From Bacteroidales bacterium (GTDB lineage Bacteria > Bacteroidota > Bacteroidia > Bacteroidales > GCA-2748055): a DNA stretch of 64,000 nt. Under the pieces are notes generated by a model. The model searched no databases, had not been told where the DNA came from, and was given only the letters and a program-made list of their open reading frames with translations. This document shows, one piece after another, positions 1 through 8,246 of this stretch; the first letter of the stretch is position 1, and each line of letters starts with the position of its first letter. Position numbers and translations under genes: made by a program. Where the stretch lies: contig JAIPBT010000016.1 in the NCBI GenBank assembly GCA_021738565.1, positions 1-64,000 of the forward strand, read 5' to 3'.

Positions 1-12
1 TTAAATCAATAA

Positions 13-44
13 TTTGACGAACTATTGGTTTATTAGTATTTTTG
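13..44 (+). promoter_or_regulatory. Bacteroidota-type promoter upstream of a terminator hairpin
   Basis: TTTG at 13-16, a 20-base spacer and TATTTTTG at 37-44 match the Bacteroidota primary sigma consensus (TTTG, about 19-21 bases, TAnnTTTG). Transcription would begin near 51, just before the hairpin at 53-110. No start codon lies between the promoter and the terminator, so it should drive a very short RNA rather than a gene. Confidence 0.6.
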
Positions 45-52
45 TTTCTTCG

Positions 53-117
53 GAACAGTCCCATACGATTAGGTTTTGGTGAAGCTTAACCAAAAGTATG
101 GGTTCTGTTCTTTTTTT
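53..117 (+). terminator. Long three-part hairpin with U-tract; possible short hairpin RNA
   Basis: GAACAG (53-58) pairs with CTGTTC (105-110), CCCATAC (60-66) with GTATGGG (96-102) and TTTTGGT (74-80) with ACCAAAA (89-95). Seven T follow at 111-117. It is a strong rho-independent terminator. Because a consensus promoter ends at 44, the product may be an RNA of about 65-70 nt that is almost entirely this hairpin. It could also simply end an unseen gene to the left. Confidence 0.75.
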
Positions 118-189
118 CAAAGTTTCGGATAGTTGTGATTGATTATATAATAAATGGTTCCAAAACTTTTGACTTTTAAACAAATTCAC

Positions 190-197
190 TATTTTTG
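190..197 (+). promoter_or_regulatory. rpmH promoter, -7 element TATTTTTG
   Basis: TATTTTTG matches TAnnTTTG exactly. TTTTGA at 167-172 lies where a -33 element is expected. It sits 50 bases ahead of the rpmH start codon. Confidence 0.6.
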
Positions 198-246
198 CAG
201 CCCGATTTGACGCGGAACGGAATAATAATTCAAAATACATCAGGAT

Positions 247-408
247 ATGCCTAAAAGAACATTTCAGCCATCGAACAGAAAGCGCAAGAACAAGCATGGC
301 TTCAGGAAAAGGATGAAAACTGTCAGTGGGAAGAATCTTCTCAACATGAGGAGAAAGAAGGGACGCAAGAAACTATCGGTCTCCGATGAAGCAAAACACA
401 AAAAATGA
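247..408 (+). CDS. rpmH: 50S ribosomal protein L34
   Basis: This 53-residue, extremely basic protein begins [20 protein letters not shown] and continues with the invariant L34 segment ([11 protein letters not shown], then an Arg/Lys-rich patch). L34 is a small protein of the large ribosomal subunit. The length is slightly above the usual 44-50 residues because of an extra tail ([10 protein letters not shown]), which is common in Bacteroidota. It has its own promoter (190-197) and terminator (431-459), so it appears monocistronic. The ATG at 247 is the only reasonable start. Function is certain from sequence identity. Confidence 0.97.
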   Translation: MPKRTFQPSNRKRKNKHGFRKRMKTVSGKNLLNMRRKKGRKKLSVSDEAKHKK

Positions 409-430
409 TCTGTAATGATCCATTATAACA

Positions 431-459
431 AGCCAGCCCAGCAGGGTTGGCTTTTTTTT
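431..459 (+). terminator. rpmH terminator
   Basis: AGCCAGCCC (431-439) pairs with GGGTTGGCT (444-452) through one G-U pair, and an eight-T run follows. It lies 23 bases after the rpmH stop codon. Confidence 0.85.
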
Positions 460-497
460 GCAGGAAATATTTATCTTTATTAAACATATTCCTACAC

Positions 498-1937
498 ATG
501 AAAATTGCCGTGATCGGAGCCGGACCAGCAGGATTGACAGCCGCCTACCAGGTATCAAAGCGCCTGGGGGAAAAGGTCTCCTTGCTGGATGTTTATGAAG
601 CTTCGTCCGTTCCCGGCGGAATGTCCAGGTCAGTGAAATTGTGGGATCAGACCGTAGATCTCGGACCACACCGGTTTTTCAGCAAAGACAAAAAAATAAA
701 TGAACTCTGGCTGGAGGTGGTCGGTAAAGATTACAGCATTGTAAACAGGAAGACCAGGATCTTTTACAACAAGAAGTTCTTTGACTATCCAATAAAAGCA
801 TACAATGCACTGAAAGGATTGGGCATCAGGGAAGCTGTATTGTGCATGCTGAGTTATCTGAAACAAAAGGTCCGCCCCGAAAAAGACACTTCAACTTTTG
901 AAGGCTGGGTTACCAATCGCTTTGGAAAAAGACTGTACAGTATATTTTTTAAAACATACTCGGAAAAACTGTGGGGGATAAAGTGCTCCCAGTTGGACAG
1001 CGACTTCGCATCGCAAAGGATAAAAAAGCTGTCGCTTTCTGAAGCCATTAAGAATGCTCTTTTACATACCAGGAGAAACAAACATGCTACGCTTGTGGAA
1101 CAGTTTGCCTATCCCACTTCCGGCACAGGCTCCGTTTACTGGAAAATGATGAAGAAAATAGAGGAAAGGGGCGGCAATATTCACCTGGAAGAGCCTGTAA
1201 ACAGGGTTGTTGTTTATGATGGCAAAGCTTCCTCAGTTTTTCTCGAAAGCGGAAAACAAATTGAATATGATCACATCATCTCCTCGATGCCCATTACCCA
1301 TCTCGTTGAGCGACTTGACAACATACCGGAAGGAGTAAAAAAAGAGGCAAAATCGCTGAAATTCAGGAATACCATTCTGGTATACCTCCTTGTCAGCCGT
1401 CCGGATCTGTTTCCCGACCAATGGTTGTATATTCATGACCCGGATGTCAGGACCGGCAGGATCACCAATTTCAGAAACTGGGTCCCGGAACTATATGGGA
1501 ACAGTCAAAATTCCATCCTCTGCATGGAATACTGGTGTGATTTTGAAAACGAACTGTGGAGAAGTCCGGATGAGGAGATCCACCAGGCTGCCATACATGA
1601 AATCAACCGCATAGGTCTGGCTGACAGAAAAGAGGTGCTGGATGCCTCTGTGTTCAGGATCCCAAGATGCTATCCAGTCTATTTCAAGGGATACCAGGAT
1701 AAGATAAAACATGTCCGGGATCACCTCAAAACCATCAGGAACCTGCACGTTATCGGCAGGTACGGTGCATACAAATACAACAACCAGGACCACAGCATTC
1801 TAATGGGGCTGAGGGCCGCTGAAAATATCCTGGAAGATCAGCAACACGATCTCTGGCAGATCAATACCGATTATGAGGTTTACCAGGAAGCTACAACGAT
1901 TACAAAAACAGGACTTTCCGGGTTAAAGAGCAATTAG
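498..1937 (+). CDS. FAD-dependent amine-oxidase/UDP-galactopyranose-mutase-like oxidoreductase
   Basis: The 479-residue protein starts with a dinucleotide-binding motif (VIGAGPAGLTAAY, residues 4-16) followed by the second FAD contact typical of the NAD(P)-binding Rossmann/amino-oxidase superfamily (GGMSRS, then DLGPHRF). A C-terminal segment (RYGAYKYNNQDHSILMGL) closes the FAD site as in protoporphyrinogen-oxidase-like and UDP-galactopyranose-mutase-like enzymes. Relatives are often found with polysaccharide biosynthesis, but the substrate cannot be read from the sequence. An in-frame upstream ATG at 447 lies inside the rpmH terminator, so ATG 498 (MKIAVIGAG) is preferred. The stop codon TAG (1935-1937) coincides with the left end of a dispersed repeat, so the last residues may come from that insertion. 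Confidence 0.8.
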   Translation: MKIAVIGAGPAGLTAAYQVSKRLGEKVSLLDVYEASSVPGGMSRSVKLWDQTVDLGPHRFFSKDKKINELWLEVVGKDYSIVNRKTRIFYNKKFFDYPIKAYNALKGLGIREAVLCMLSYLKQKVRPEKDTSTFEGWVTNRFGKRLYSIFFKTYSEKLWGIKCSQLDSDFASQRIKKLSLSEAIKNALLHTRRNKHATLVEQFAYPTSGTGSVYWKMMKKIEERGGNIHLEEPVNRVVVYDGKASSVFLESGKQIEYDHIISSMPITHLVERLDNIPEGVKKEAKSLKFRNTILVYLLVSRPDLFPDQWLYIHDPDVRTGRITNFRNWVPELYGNSQNSILCMEYWCDFENELWRSPDEEIHQAAIHEINRIGLADRKEVLDASVFRIPRCYPVYFKGYQDKIKHVRDHLKTIRNLHVIGRYGAYKYNNQDHSILMGLRAAENILEDQQHDLWQINTDYEVYQEATTITKTGLSGLKSN

Positions 1938-2079
1938 AGACTGTCAATACAGTCCTGTGGCTGGATCATAATGTTCGAGAACAAAGCACGCAAAAATCTT
2001 AAACCGCAGTATACTACCGTATTCGAGGATTTAAGATTTTTGCAGTAATGCAGTTATCGGACATTATGGACAGACACTA
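1935..2079. repeat. Short dispersed element, copy 1 (conserved ends, palindromic core)
   Basis: The left end TAGAGACTGTCAATACAGTC and the right end (reverse complement TAGTGTCTGTCCATAATGTC) are imperfect inverted repeats. Both ends recur around 52965-53124, and single ends recur at 17698 and 59622. The core is private to this copy and holds a perfect 14-base inverted repeat: GCAAAAATCTTAAA at 1990-2003 and its complement at 2030-2043. There is no coding capacity. It resembles a MITE or palindromic intergenic element. Confidence 0.65.
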
Positions 2080-2119
2080 TTTAATTTACCAAAGAATACT
2101 GTATTACAAGCTGGTTAAT

Positions 2120-2127
2120 TATCTTTG
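2120..2127 (+). promoter_or_regulatory. -7 element TATCTTTG for the PASTA gene cluster
   Basis: An exact TAnnTTTG match. Transcription would start near 2134, downstream of the upstream in-frame TTG (2125), so translation should start at ATG 2149. Confidence 0.6.
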
Positions 2128-2148
2128 CATATCAAGAAACCCAAGGCT

Positions 2149-2973
2149 ATGGACTTTTTAAGATTCCTGATCTCGAAAATATTTCTTAAGCATTTGCTTC
2201 TGGCAGTGGCCATATCACTGATCATTCTGCTTGGTGTGCTCGTTTGGCTCAAATTTTATACACACCACGGACAGAAAATATCCGTCCCTAATTTAACAGG
2301 CCTTACCATCGAAGAAGTTAAGGACGTTGTAAAATCCAGGAAACTGAATTTTCATGTAATCGACTCCATCTATGCAGATGAAATGCCGCGGGGTACAGTT
2401 GTAAAACAAAATCCCAAGCCCAATTCAAAAGTAAAAGTAAGGCGCAGGATATTCATAACAATGAATGCCGTTAATCCTGAGAAAGTCACGATGCCCAACC
2501 TGGTCTCCCTTTCATTGAGACAGGCCATGCTTGCACTTGAAAATTCCGGATTCGAACTCGGGGAGATAAGCTACCGTCCGGATTATGCTGTGAACAGTGT
2601 CCTGCAACAAAACTTCAATGGCTCCGTTATTAAGGAAGGAACAAGAATTGAAAAAGGAACAAAAATAGACCTGGTGCTTGGTATGGGACTCAGCAACGAA
2701 ACAACCACCATACCCCGTCTCGGGGGACTGAACCTGGAGGAGGCAAAATCTGAAATATCTAGAAAATACCTCAATTTCGGAGTTGCAACCTATGATGAAT
2801 CGGTGCGTACAGGGGATGACAGCCTCAGGGCATGGGTGTACAAACAATACCCGGACTACGCATTTAATGCAAAAGTCAATAAAGGCACAGAAGTTTTTAT
2901 TTGGCTCACTGCCGATTCAACACTTCTTCCGGCTTCTGACGCACTGCTTTTGAACAATTATGGAGGAGAGTAA
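2149..2973 (+). CDS. PASTA-domain membrane protein
   Basis: The 274-residue protein has a short cytoplasmic N-terminus, one membrane segment (about residues 12-36, rich in Leu/Ile/Val) and then three extracytoplasmic PASTA repeats beginning near SVPNLTGLTIEEV, TMPNLVSLSLRQA and TIPRLGGLNLEEA. PASTA domains bind peptidoglycan fragments or muropeptide-like ligands. No kinase or transpeptidase domain is fused, so this is a stand-alone PASTA protein of the Bacteroidota type, probably acting at the cell wall. It heads a cluster with an RluA-type enzyme and Ddl, a gene neighbourhood common in the phylum. The exact role is unknown. Confidence 0.85.
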   Translation: MDFLRFLISKIFLKHLLLAVAISLIILLGVLVWLKFYTHHGQKISVPNLTGLTIEEVKDVVKSRKLNFHVIDSIYADEMPRGTVVKQNPKPNSKVKVRRRIFITMNAVNPEKVTMPNLVSLSLRQAMLALENSGFELGEISYRPDYAVNSVLQQNFNGSVIKEGTRIEKGTKIDLVLGMGLSNETTTIPRLGGLNLEEAKSEISRKYLNFGVATYDESVRTGDDSLRAWVYKQYPDYAFNAKVNKGTEVFIWLTADSTLLPASDALLLNNYGGE

Positions 2974-2979
2974 ACAATC

Positions 2980-4836
2980 ATGATCTTCAACCGGTTATTC
3001 ATCTGCTTGATAATTGCCGCTGCACCGCTATCAATTGCAGCACAGGAATATGTTATGCCCCTCAGCAGCGATCCGGGCAGGGAGATGAACATTTCAAAAC
3101 ACTCCAAAAAAAACATCTCAAATGAATTGTATGAACTGCCCTTTGTAGATGATTTTTCATACAACTCAAACCTTCCTGACGAAACCAGATGGACAGATAA
3201 TTATGCATATGTTAACCGGACCTATGCTGTTGGCCCGCCTACAATCGGAACAGCAACCCTTGATGCCCTTGATCAAAACGGTGCTGTTTACCCTTTTGCA
3301 ACGATCAATCCGGAGACATTTGATGCCGACTACCTTACTTCTGTTCCTATCAATCTCAATTATGAGGCATCCGACAGCATTTACCTGAGTTTTTACTACC
3401 AACCCATGGGAAATGGACTTGAGCCCAGGCCATACGATTCCCTCTGCCTTGATTTCTATGATCCTGTGAATGATGCATGGATCAATGTATGGCAAACAGA
3501 AGGAGATACCCTTGCCCCCTTCAGGCAGGTAATGATACCGATAACAGAGGAACGGTTCCTTAAAGAAGGCTTCAGGTTCGGATTCAGAAACAGGGCAAGT
3601 CTGCCTCAGAACACAGATTACAAAGACAAGCGTGGAAATGTTGATCACTGGAATATAGATTATGTCAAACTTGATCACAGCAGAAACGTCAATGATACAA
3701 TACACAGGGACGTGGCATTCATTAAACCATTGTCATCCATGCTGAAAGGACATGAATCAATCCCATGGGATCATTTTAACGCCGCCTACAATTCCACCTA
3801 CCTTTCCTACTTCAGGATCGAATACCGTAACAACGACACAGCAACCAGGAACGTTACACGAAGCATCCAGGTCCTGGATGAAATAGACGGGGAATTGTAC
3901 AAACCCGGCAATGCATCTGCCCAGGATATCTTTCAGAACAGTGCTGTAGCCTTCGAGATCGGAAGTATTTATCCATTCCAGTTCGGGAACGGTGATACAG
4001 CCAGTTTCCTTATTAAATCCTGGTTAAGAACCGATGATTTCGATTACAAGCAAAACGATACCATTACAAGAAGACAGGTGTTCAGGGATTATTTTGCCTA
4101 CGACGATGGTTCCGCAGAACGTGCCTATGGCTTAAGGGGACAGGGCACAAACAACGGCTTGATCGCCGTAAGGTTCAACAGCTTCATCGCTGATGAATTG
4201 GGTGGTGTGGATATCTATTTCACCCAACTCCTGGACTCTCTTAACCTGGGGTATTATTTCAAATTCATGGTGTGGGATGATTTCCAGGGAGCTCCGGGCA
4301 ATCTGATTTATGACGGCAGTACGGATCATACCGTGGTTTATTCGGATGTCCTTAATAAATACCAGCGCTTTGAATTTGACAGAACAGTGCCGGTGAACGG
4401 CACCTTCTACGTGGGTTTGCTTCAATACAACCAGTTTCTGCTGAACATTGGAATGGACATCAATACAGATCCAAACAACAACCTGCTGTATAACCTGGGA
4501 ACTGATTGGAAGATATCGTCAGCGCCTGGATCGCTGATGATAAGGCCTTTCGTAAAACGCCACTATTCATCTGGAGATGCCATAATTCCCGATCGAAAAG
4601 AATTCATGATCTGGCCCAATCCTGCCACGGATAAGATAACCATCGAACCTGGCCATTTGTTGGATCACACCTTCAATCACTACAGGATATTCGACTTAAC
4701 CGGGAAATTAGTACTGGAAGCTGAACTGCATTCCAGTGTTATAGCTACAGGATCTCTTCCGGAAGGAATGTATTTTATAACGCTCACCGGAACGAACGAT
4801 GACAAAGCAACATCAAAATTTATTATCCGGCGGTAA
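2980..4836 (+). CDS. Secreted protein with type IX secretion C-terminal sorting domain
   Basis: The 618-residue protein has a signal peptide (residues 1-21, cleavage after IAAQ) and a C-terminal sorting domain. The latter begins at MIWPNPATDKITI, includes YRIFDLTGKLV and ends GMYFITL...KFIIRR, the arrangement seen in cargo of the type IX system (TIGR04183-like). The middle is rich in aromatic/Asp beta-strand motifs without a catalytic signature I recognise. It follows the PASTA gene by 6 bases with a good ribosome site (GGAGGAG, 2962-2968) and precedes the pseudouridine synthase by 2 bases, so it is co-transcribed. It is likely surface-exposed or anchored; function unknown. Confidence 0.82.
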   Translation: MIFNRLFICLIIAAAPLSIAAQEYVMPLSSDPGREMNISKHSKKNISNELYELPFVDDFSYNSNLPDETRWTDNYAYVNRTYAVGPPTIGTATLDALDQNGAVYPFATINPETFDADYLTSVPINLNYEASDSIYLSFYYQPMGNGLEPRPYDSLCLDFYDPVNDAWINVWQTEGDTLAPFRQVMIPITEERFLKEGFRFGFRNRASLPQNTDYKDKRGNVDHWNIDYVKLDHSRNVNDTIHRDVAFIKPLSSMLKGHESIPWDHFNAAYNSTYLSYFRIEYRNNDTATRNVTRSIQVLDEIDGELYKPGNASAQDIFQNSAVAFEIGSIYPFQFGNGDTASFLIKSWLRTDDFDYKQNDTITRRQVFRDYFAYDDGSAERAYGLRGQGTNNGLIAVRFNSFIADELGGVDIYFTQLLDSLNLGYYFKFMVWDDFQGAPGNLIYDGSTDHTVVYSDVLNKYQRFEFDRTVPVNGTFYVGLLQYNQFLLNIGMDINTDPNNNLLYNLGTDWKISSAPGSLMIRPFVKRHYSSGDAIIPDRKEFMIWPNPATDKITIEPGHLLDHTFNHYRIFDLTGKLVLEAELHSSVIATGSLPEGMYFITLTGTNDDKATSKFIIRR

Positions 4837-4838
4837 GC

Positions 4839-5864
4839 ATGTCTGAGGAAACCATTGAAAGCAATGAGCTTTACGAGCACTTCAGGTTTGTGGCAGATAA
4901 GGGACAAGCCCCGCTTCGGATTGATAAATTCCTTATCAATAAGCTTGAAGGAACATCAAGGAACAGGATCCAGGCAGCAGCTGCGGCGGGCAACATACTT
5001 GTCAATGAAAAGGCAGTAAAATCAAATTACAGGGTTAAGCCGCTGGATACAATTACAATCGTTCTTCCACACCCGCCGATAAAGTTCGAACTGATTCCCG
5101 AAGACATCCCTTTGAATATTGTATATGAGGACCATCAACTGTTGGTGATAAACAAAGCTCCGGGAATGGTGGTCCATCCGGGTCATGGTAATTATACCGG
5201 CACCATGGTAAATGCACTGATGCACCACCTGAAGGACAACCCCCTGTTTCAATCGGGACAGGAACGACCAGGACTGGTGCACAGAATCGACAAGAACACT
5301 TCAGGGCTCCTTGTGGTTGCAAAAACTGAAAACGCAATGACCAACCTGGCCCTGCAGTTTTTCAACAAAACTACAAAACGGACCTACATGGGACTGGTAT
5401 GGGGAAATATCAATGAAGACGAAGGTACCATAACCGGTTACCTCGGAAGAAATCCCAAAGACCGGAAAAAGATCATGGTAATCCAGGATGGTTCAGGCGG
5501 GAAACATTCCGTAACACATTACCGGGTTATTGAACGCCTGGGTTATGTGACACTGGTGGAATGTAAACTGGAAACAGGAAGGACCCATCAGATACGGGTC
5601 CATTTCCAACATTTGAAACACCCGCTTTTCGGCGACATTGAGTACGGAGGGGATAAGATACTCCGGGGAACCACTTTCAGCAACTACAGGCAATTCGTTA
5701 ACAACTGTTTTAAAATATTGCCCAGGCAGGCGCTTCACGCAAGCTCCCTGGGCTTCTGTCATCCTGAAAAGGGTGATGAAATGCTGTTCACATCAGAACT
5801 GCCCGGGGACATGAACACTGTAATTGAGAAATGGCGCAACTATATTTCCCGAAGAAACACATAA
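4839..5864 (+). CDS. rluD: RluA/RluD-family 23S rRNA pseudouridine synthase
   Basis: The 341-residue protein has an N-terminal S4 RNA-binding domain (LRIDKFLINKL..., about residues 25-85) and the RluA catalytic domain. The signature is HRIDKNTSGLLVVAKT with the catalytic Asp at residue 151, and the later GRTHQIRVHF motif is present. These enzymes convert specific uridines in large-subunit rRNA to pseudouridine. The family assignment is certain; RluD rather than RluC/RluA is inferred from the S4 domain and from linkage with PASTA and ddl genes. Only 2 bases separate it from the preceding gene. Confidence 0.88.
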   Translation: MSEETIESNELYEHFRFVADKGQAPLRIDKFLINKLEGTSRNRIQAAAAAGNILVNEKAVKSNYRVKPLDTITIVLPHPPIKFELIPEDIPLNIVYEDHQLLVINKAPGMVVHPGHGNYTGTMVNALMHHLKDNPLFQSGQERPGLVHRIDKNTSGLLVVAKTENAMTNLALQFFNKTTKRTYMGLVWGNINEDEGTITGYLGRNPKDRKKIMVIQDGSGGKHSVTHYRVIERLGYVTLVECKLETGRTHQIRVHFQHLKHPLFGDIEYGGDKILRGTTFSNYRQFVNNCFKILPRQALHASSLGFCHPEKGDEMLFTSELPGDMNTVIEKWRNYISRRNT

Positions 5865-5930
5865 AGAAAGAGAACTGTCCGCAATCAATTAACCTCAGTT
5901 TATAAACTAAAAATAAACTTTCATGTAAAT

Positions 5931-5942
5931 GAGTATTCACTC
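5931..5942. promoter_or_regulatory. Short inverted repeat upstream of ddl (weak operator candidate)
   Basis: GAGT-ATTC-ACTC is a 4+4 base palindrome in the 160-base gap before ddl. The shape resembles TetR-type half sites, but it is short and flanked by imperfect symmetry. A possible -7 element with one mismatch (TATATTTA) lies downstream at 5990-5997. Confidence 0.2.
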
Positions 5943-6024
5943 GTCAAAAAAATGAACCCCCCCGGGTGAAAATTTCGTTAAAAAGGTAGTATATTTAATA
6001 TAGGATTGAACACATTTTTTTCAA

Positions 6025-6990
6025 ATGGAAATCGCAATACTGACAGGGGGAGATTCTTCAGAATATTCGGTATCACTTAAAAGCGGTGCAGAAATAAGCA
6101 AATGGCTGACCAAGGCTGGTTTCTCAACCCACTTTATTAAGTTGAAGGGGGCAGACTGGATCGTAAAGAACGGGAAAGAAAAATATCCTGTCAATAAAGA
6201 CAATTTCAGCTACAGGATAGGTAACAAGGAAATAAAATTCGATTACGCCTGGAATATCATCCATGGAACACCCGGAGAGAACGGGCTTCTCCAGGGATAC
6301 CTTGATATGCTGAACATCCCCTATTCATGCTCAAATAGTTTTTCATCTGCACTTACTTTCAATAAATTCGCAACCAAAATCTACCTGAAACAATTTGGGG
6401 TCATGACCTCTGAAGCTGAATTAATATCCCGCAAAAAAACCTATGATACCGACCAGATCATTGAAAAAGTCGGACTTCCATGCTTTATTAAACCCAACAA
6501 CGGTGGATCAAGCTTCGGCACTACGAAAGTTACGCAGGCAGAAAATATTAAAACCGCTATATCCGCAGCATTCAGAAAGGATTCTGAAGTCATAATAGAA
6601 TCATTTGTAAAAGGTACTGAAGTAACATGCGGACTCTTAAAAACTTCAAAGGAAGAGCTGATATTTCCCTTAACAGAAATAGTCCCGAAAAAGGATTTTT
6701 TTGATTTCAATGCAAAGTATAAAGGTGAAGCTGATGAAATAACACCCGCCAGGATAGATGAAGAAATTGCAAAAAGGTGCGGTCATTTGGCTTCAGAGAT
6801 TTATGACCTGACCTTCTGCAAGGGAATTGTCAGAGTCGACTTTATCCTGAAAGGGAACCAGCTTTACTTCCTCGAGATCAATACCATTCCCGGCATGTCA
6901 AGGGAAAGTATACTGCCACAGCAAATACGTGCAGCTGGATTGAATGTGGAGGATGTCCTTAAAAAAGTTATCGAAGATGCCTATAGATAA
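6025..6990 (+). CDS. ddl: D-alanine--D-alanine ligase
   Basis: The 321-residue ATP-grasp enzyme joins two D-alanines for peptidoglycan precursors. Visible signatures include GDSSEYSVSLKSG near the N-terminus, NGLLQGYLDMLNIPY, the ATP-binding FIKPNNGGSSFGTTKV, EVTCGLL, FFDFNAKYKGEADEI and the C-terminal FLEINTIPGMSRESILPQQ containing the Mg-binding Glu/Asn pair. The length is normal for bacterial Ddl. It sits downstream of the PASTA/rluD block but behind a 160-base gap with its own possible promoter. Confidence 0.95.
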   Translation: MEIAILTGGDSSEYSVSLKSGAEISKWLTKAGFSTHFIKLKGADWIVKNGKEKYPVNKDNFSYRIGNKEIKFDYAWNIIHGTPGENGLLQGYLDMLNIPYSCSNSFSSALTFNKFATKIYLKQFGVMTSEAELISRKKTYDTDQIIEKVGLPCFIKPNNGGSSFGTTKVTQAENIKTAISAAFRKDSEVIIESFVKGTEVTCGLLKTSKEELIFPLTEIVPKKDFFDFNAKYKGEADEITPARIDEEIAKRCGHLASEIYDLTFCKGIVRVDFILKGNQLYFLEINTIPGMSRESILPQQIRAAGLNVEDVLKKVIEDAYR

Positions 6991-7073
6991 AGATTCGGGG
7001 CATACAAGGGCAACATTTTGATCCCGCTCATAAGTCAACCCCTAAATATTCAGTAAAGAGTACCATTTTTTAT

Positions 7074-7081
7074 TAAATTTG
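7074..7081 (+). promoter_or_regulatory. -7 element TAAATTTG
   Basis: An exact TAnnTTTG match overlapping an upstream in-frame TTG. It places the transcript start near 7088 and favours ATG 7103 as the start of the lipoprotein gene. Confidence 0.5.
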
Positions 7082-7102
7082 ACTCGGGAAAAGATTCCGG
7101 AT

Positions 7103-7528
7103 ATGAGGAAATCATTATTTGTTATTCTGCTGTTGTTCTCGGTCAGATCTTGTTTTTATGTGGATACACAGGAATTTGAAACAGAGATTTACCTTGATTT
7201 TGAACCGGAAGTTACCATATCATCAAATTTTGATCAGCTGGACAACATCCGGATAACTGACAGTATTTATTTCAGTTATGAAATTCAAATTGATACAGGC
7301 AAACTCTATTTTTCTGACCTTTATCTTGACAACTATTTGATCTACAGGTCTTCTTCAACTGCTGACAGCATCTGGATATTTCCTTATTATATAGAAGAAG
7401 ACGGGGATTATGACCTTACAATACTTGCATATTACAAGAGTTTAACGGGCAGCCTTGCAGATGTTCTGGATGCTGAACCCTATGTAGAGGATACCACCTG
7501 GGTAATTACCATCAGTAGAACAAACTGA
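7103..7528 (+). CDS. Small lipoprotein-like exported protein, unknown function
   Basis: The 141-residue product has a hydrophobic signal (MRKSLFVILLLFSV) followed by a lipobox-like RSC, so Cys near residue 17 may be lipidated. The rest is acidic and aromatic (Asp, Tyr, Ser), suggesting a beta-rich periplasmic or surface domain. I do not recognise a family. The next gene, an outer-membrane barrel, starts 1 base after its stop codon, so the two are almost certainly one transcript and may work together at the outer membrane. The lipobox is non-canonical because of Arg at -2. Confidence 0.6.
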   Translation: MRKSLFVILLLFSVRSCFYVDTQEFETEIYLDFEPEVTISSNFDQLDNIRITDSIYFSYEIQIDTGKLYFSDLYLDNYLIYRSSSTADSIWIFPYYIEEDGDYDLTILAYYKSLTGSLADVLDAEPYVEDTTWVITISRTN

Positions 7529-7529
7529 C

Positions 7530-8246
7530 ATGAAAAGATCAATCATCATCCTGCTGGTTTGCCTGCCTTTTGCGCTGTCTGGTCAAAGAACCGGCTTTTC
7601 AGTTACGGGGGGTGTTGGCACGTATGAACTTTCAGAACTGAAGAATTACCACAATGAACTTCTGGAAAGACTGCCCGTGGATATCAATGCAGGAAATTAT
7701 TTCCCTCCTTATTCGAATTTCAGGTTGAGCCTGTTCCGCGAAATGGCGAATGGTGTCAGGTACGGACTTGTTTACGGGTATTCAACATCTGGTGCACATG
7801 CCAATTACAAAGACTATTCCGGTTACCTCAACCTTGATCAGACCGTTACTGCTTATCAATTGGGCATCAGTGGCAGCTATAATTTGTTGAAATCATACTT
7901 TTTCAATTTCTATGTCTATGGGGACCTGAGACTTGGATATATCAGGGATGATGTCAACCTCAACATACTTACATCCTATTATTTTGACAACAGCAGCCTT
8001 TTGCTTCATGCGTTCTCTCCAATGGGTGAACTCGGATTTGAAGTGCTTTTCAACCTAAAAAAATTATCGATCGGTGGAGAAGTCGGATACCTTTATGATA
8101 CCGGCTTTAAATTCAACACTGGCAATGCAAATGAACTTGAAGCGACAATCGACCTTGGTCCGTCTGAAGCGATTCATTCCGGAATGTCAGGATTCAGAGC
8201 AGGGATAAAAGCGATCCTCTGGCTGACACCTATGGATGTTGAATGA
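7530..8246 (+). CDS. Outer-membrane beta-barrel protein
   Basis: The 238-residue protein has a Sec signal (MKRSIIILLVCLPFALSGQ). Its body alternates polar and aromatic residues with frequent turn Gly/Asn/Asp, as in a barrel of about 8-10 strands (for example VRYGLVYGYSTSG and FNFYVYGDLRLGYI). No enzymatic motif is seen. It is coupled to the lipoprotein gene upstream. Its last 17 bases overlap the 3' end of trpA on the opposite strand, so the two transcripts converge and overlap. Confidence 0.65.
   Translation: MKRSIIILLVCLPFALSGQRTGFSVTGGVGTYELSELKNYHNELLERLPVDINAGNYFPPYSNFRLSLFREMANGVRYGLVYGYSTSGAHANYKDYSGYLNLDQTVTAYQLGISGSYNLLKSYFFNFYVYGDLRLGYIRDDVNLNILTSYYFDNSSLLLHAFSPMGELGFEVLFNLKKLSIGGEVGYLYDTGFKFNTGNANELEATIDLGPSEAIHSGMSGFRAGIKAILWLTPMDVE

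Noticed and set aside
2125-2148. TTG start for the PASTA protein
   Set aside because: The TTG overlaps the -7 promoter element, so it would not be in the transcript.
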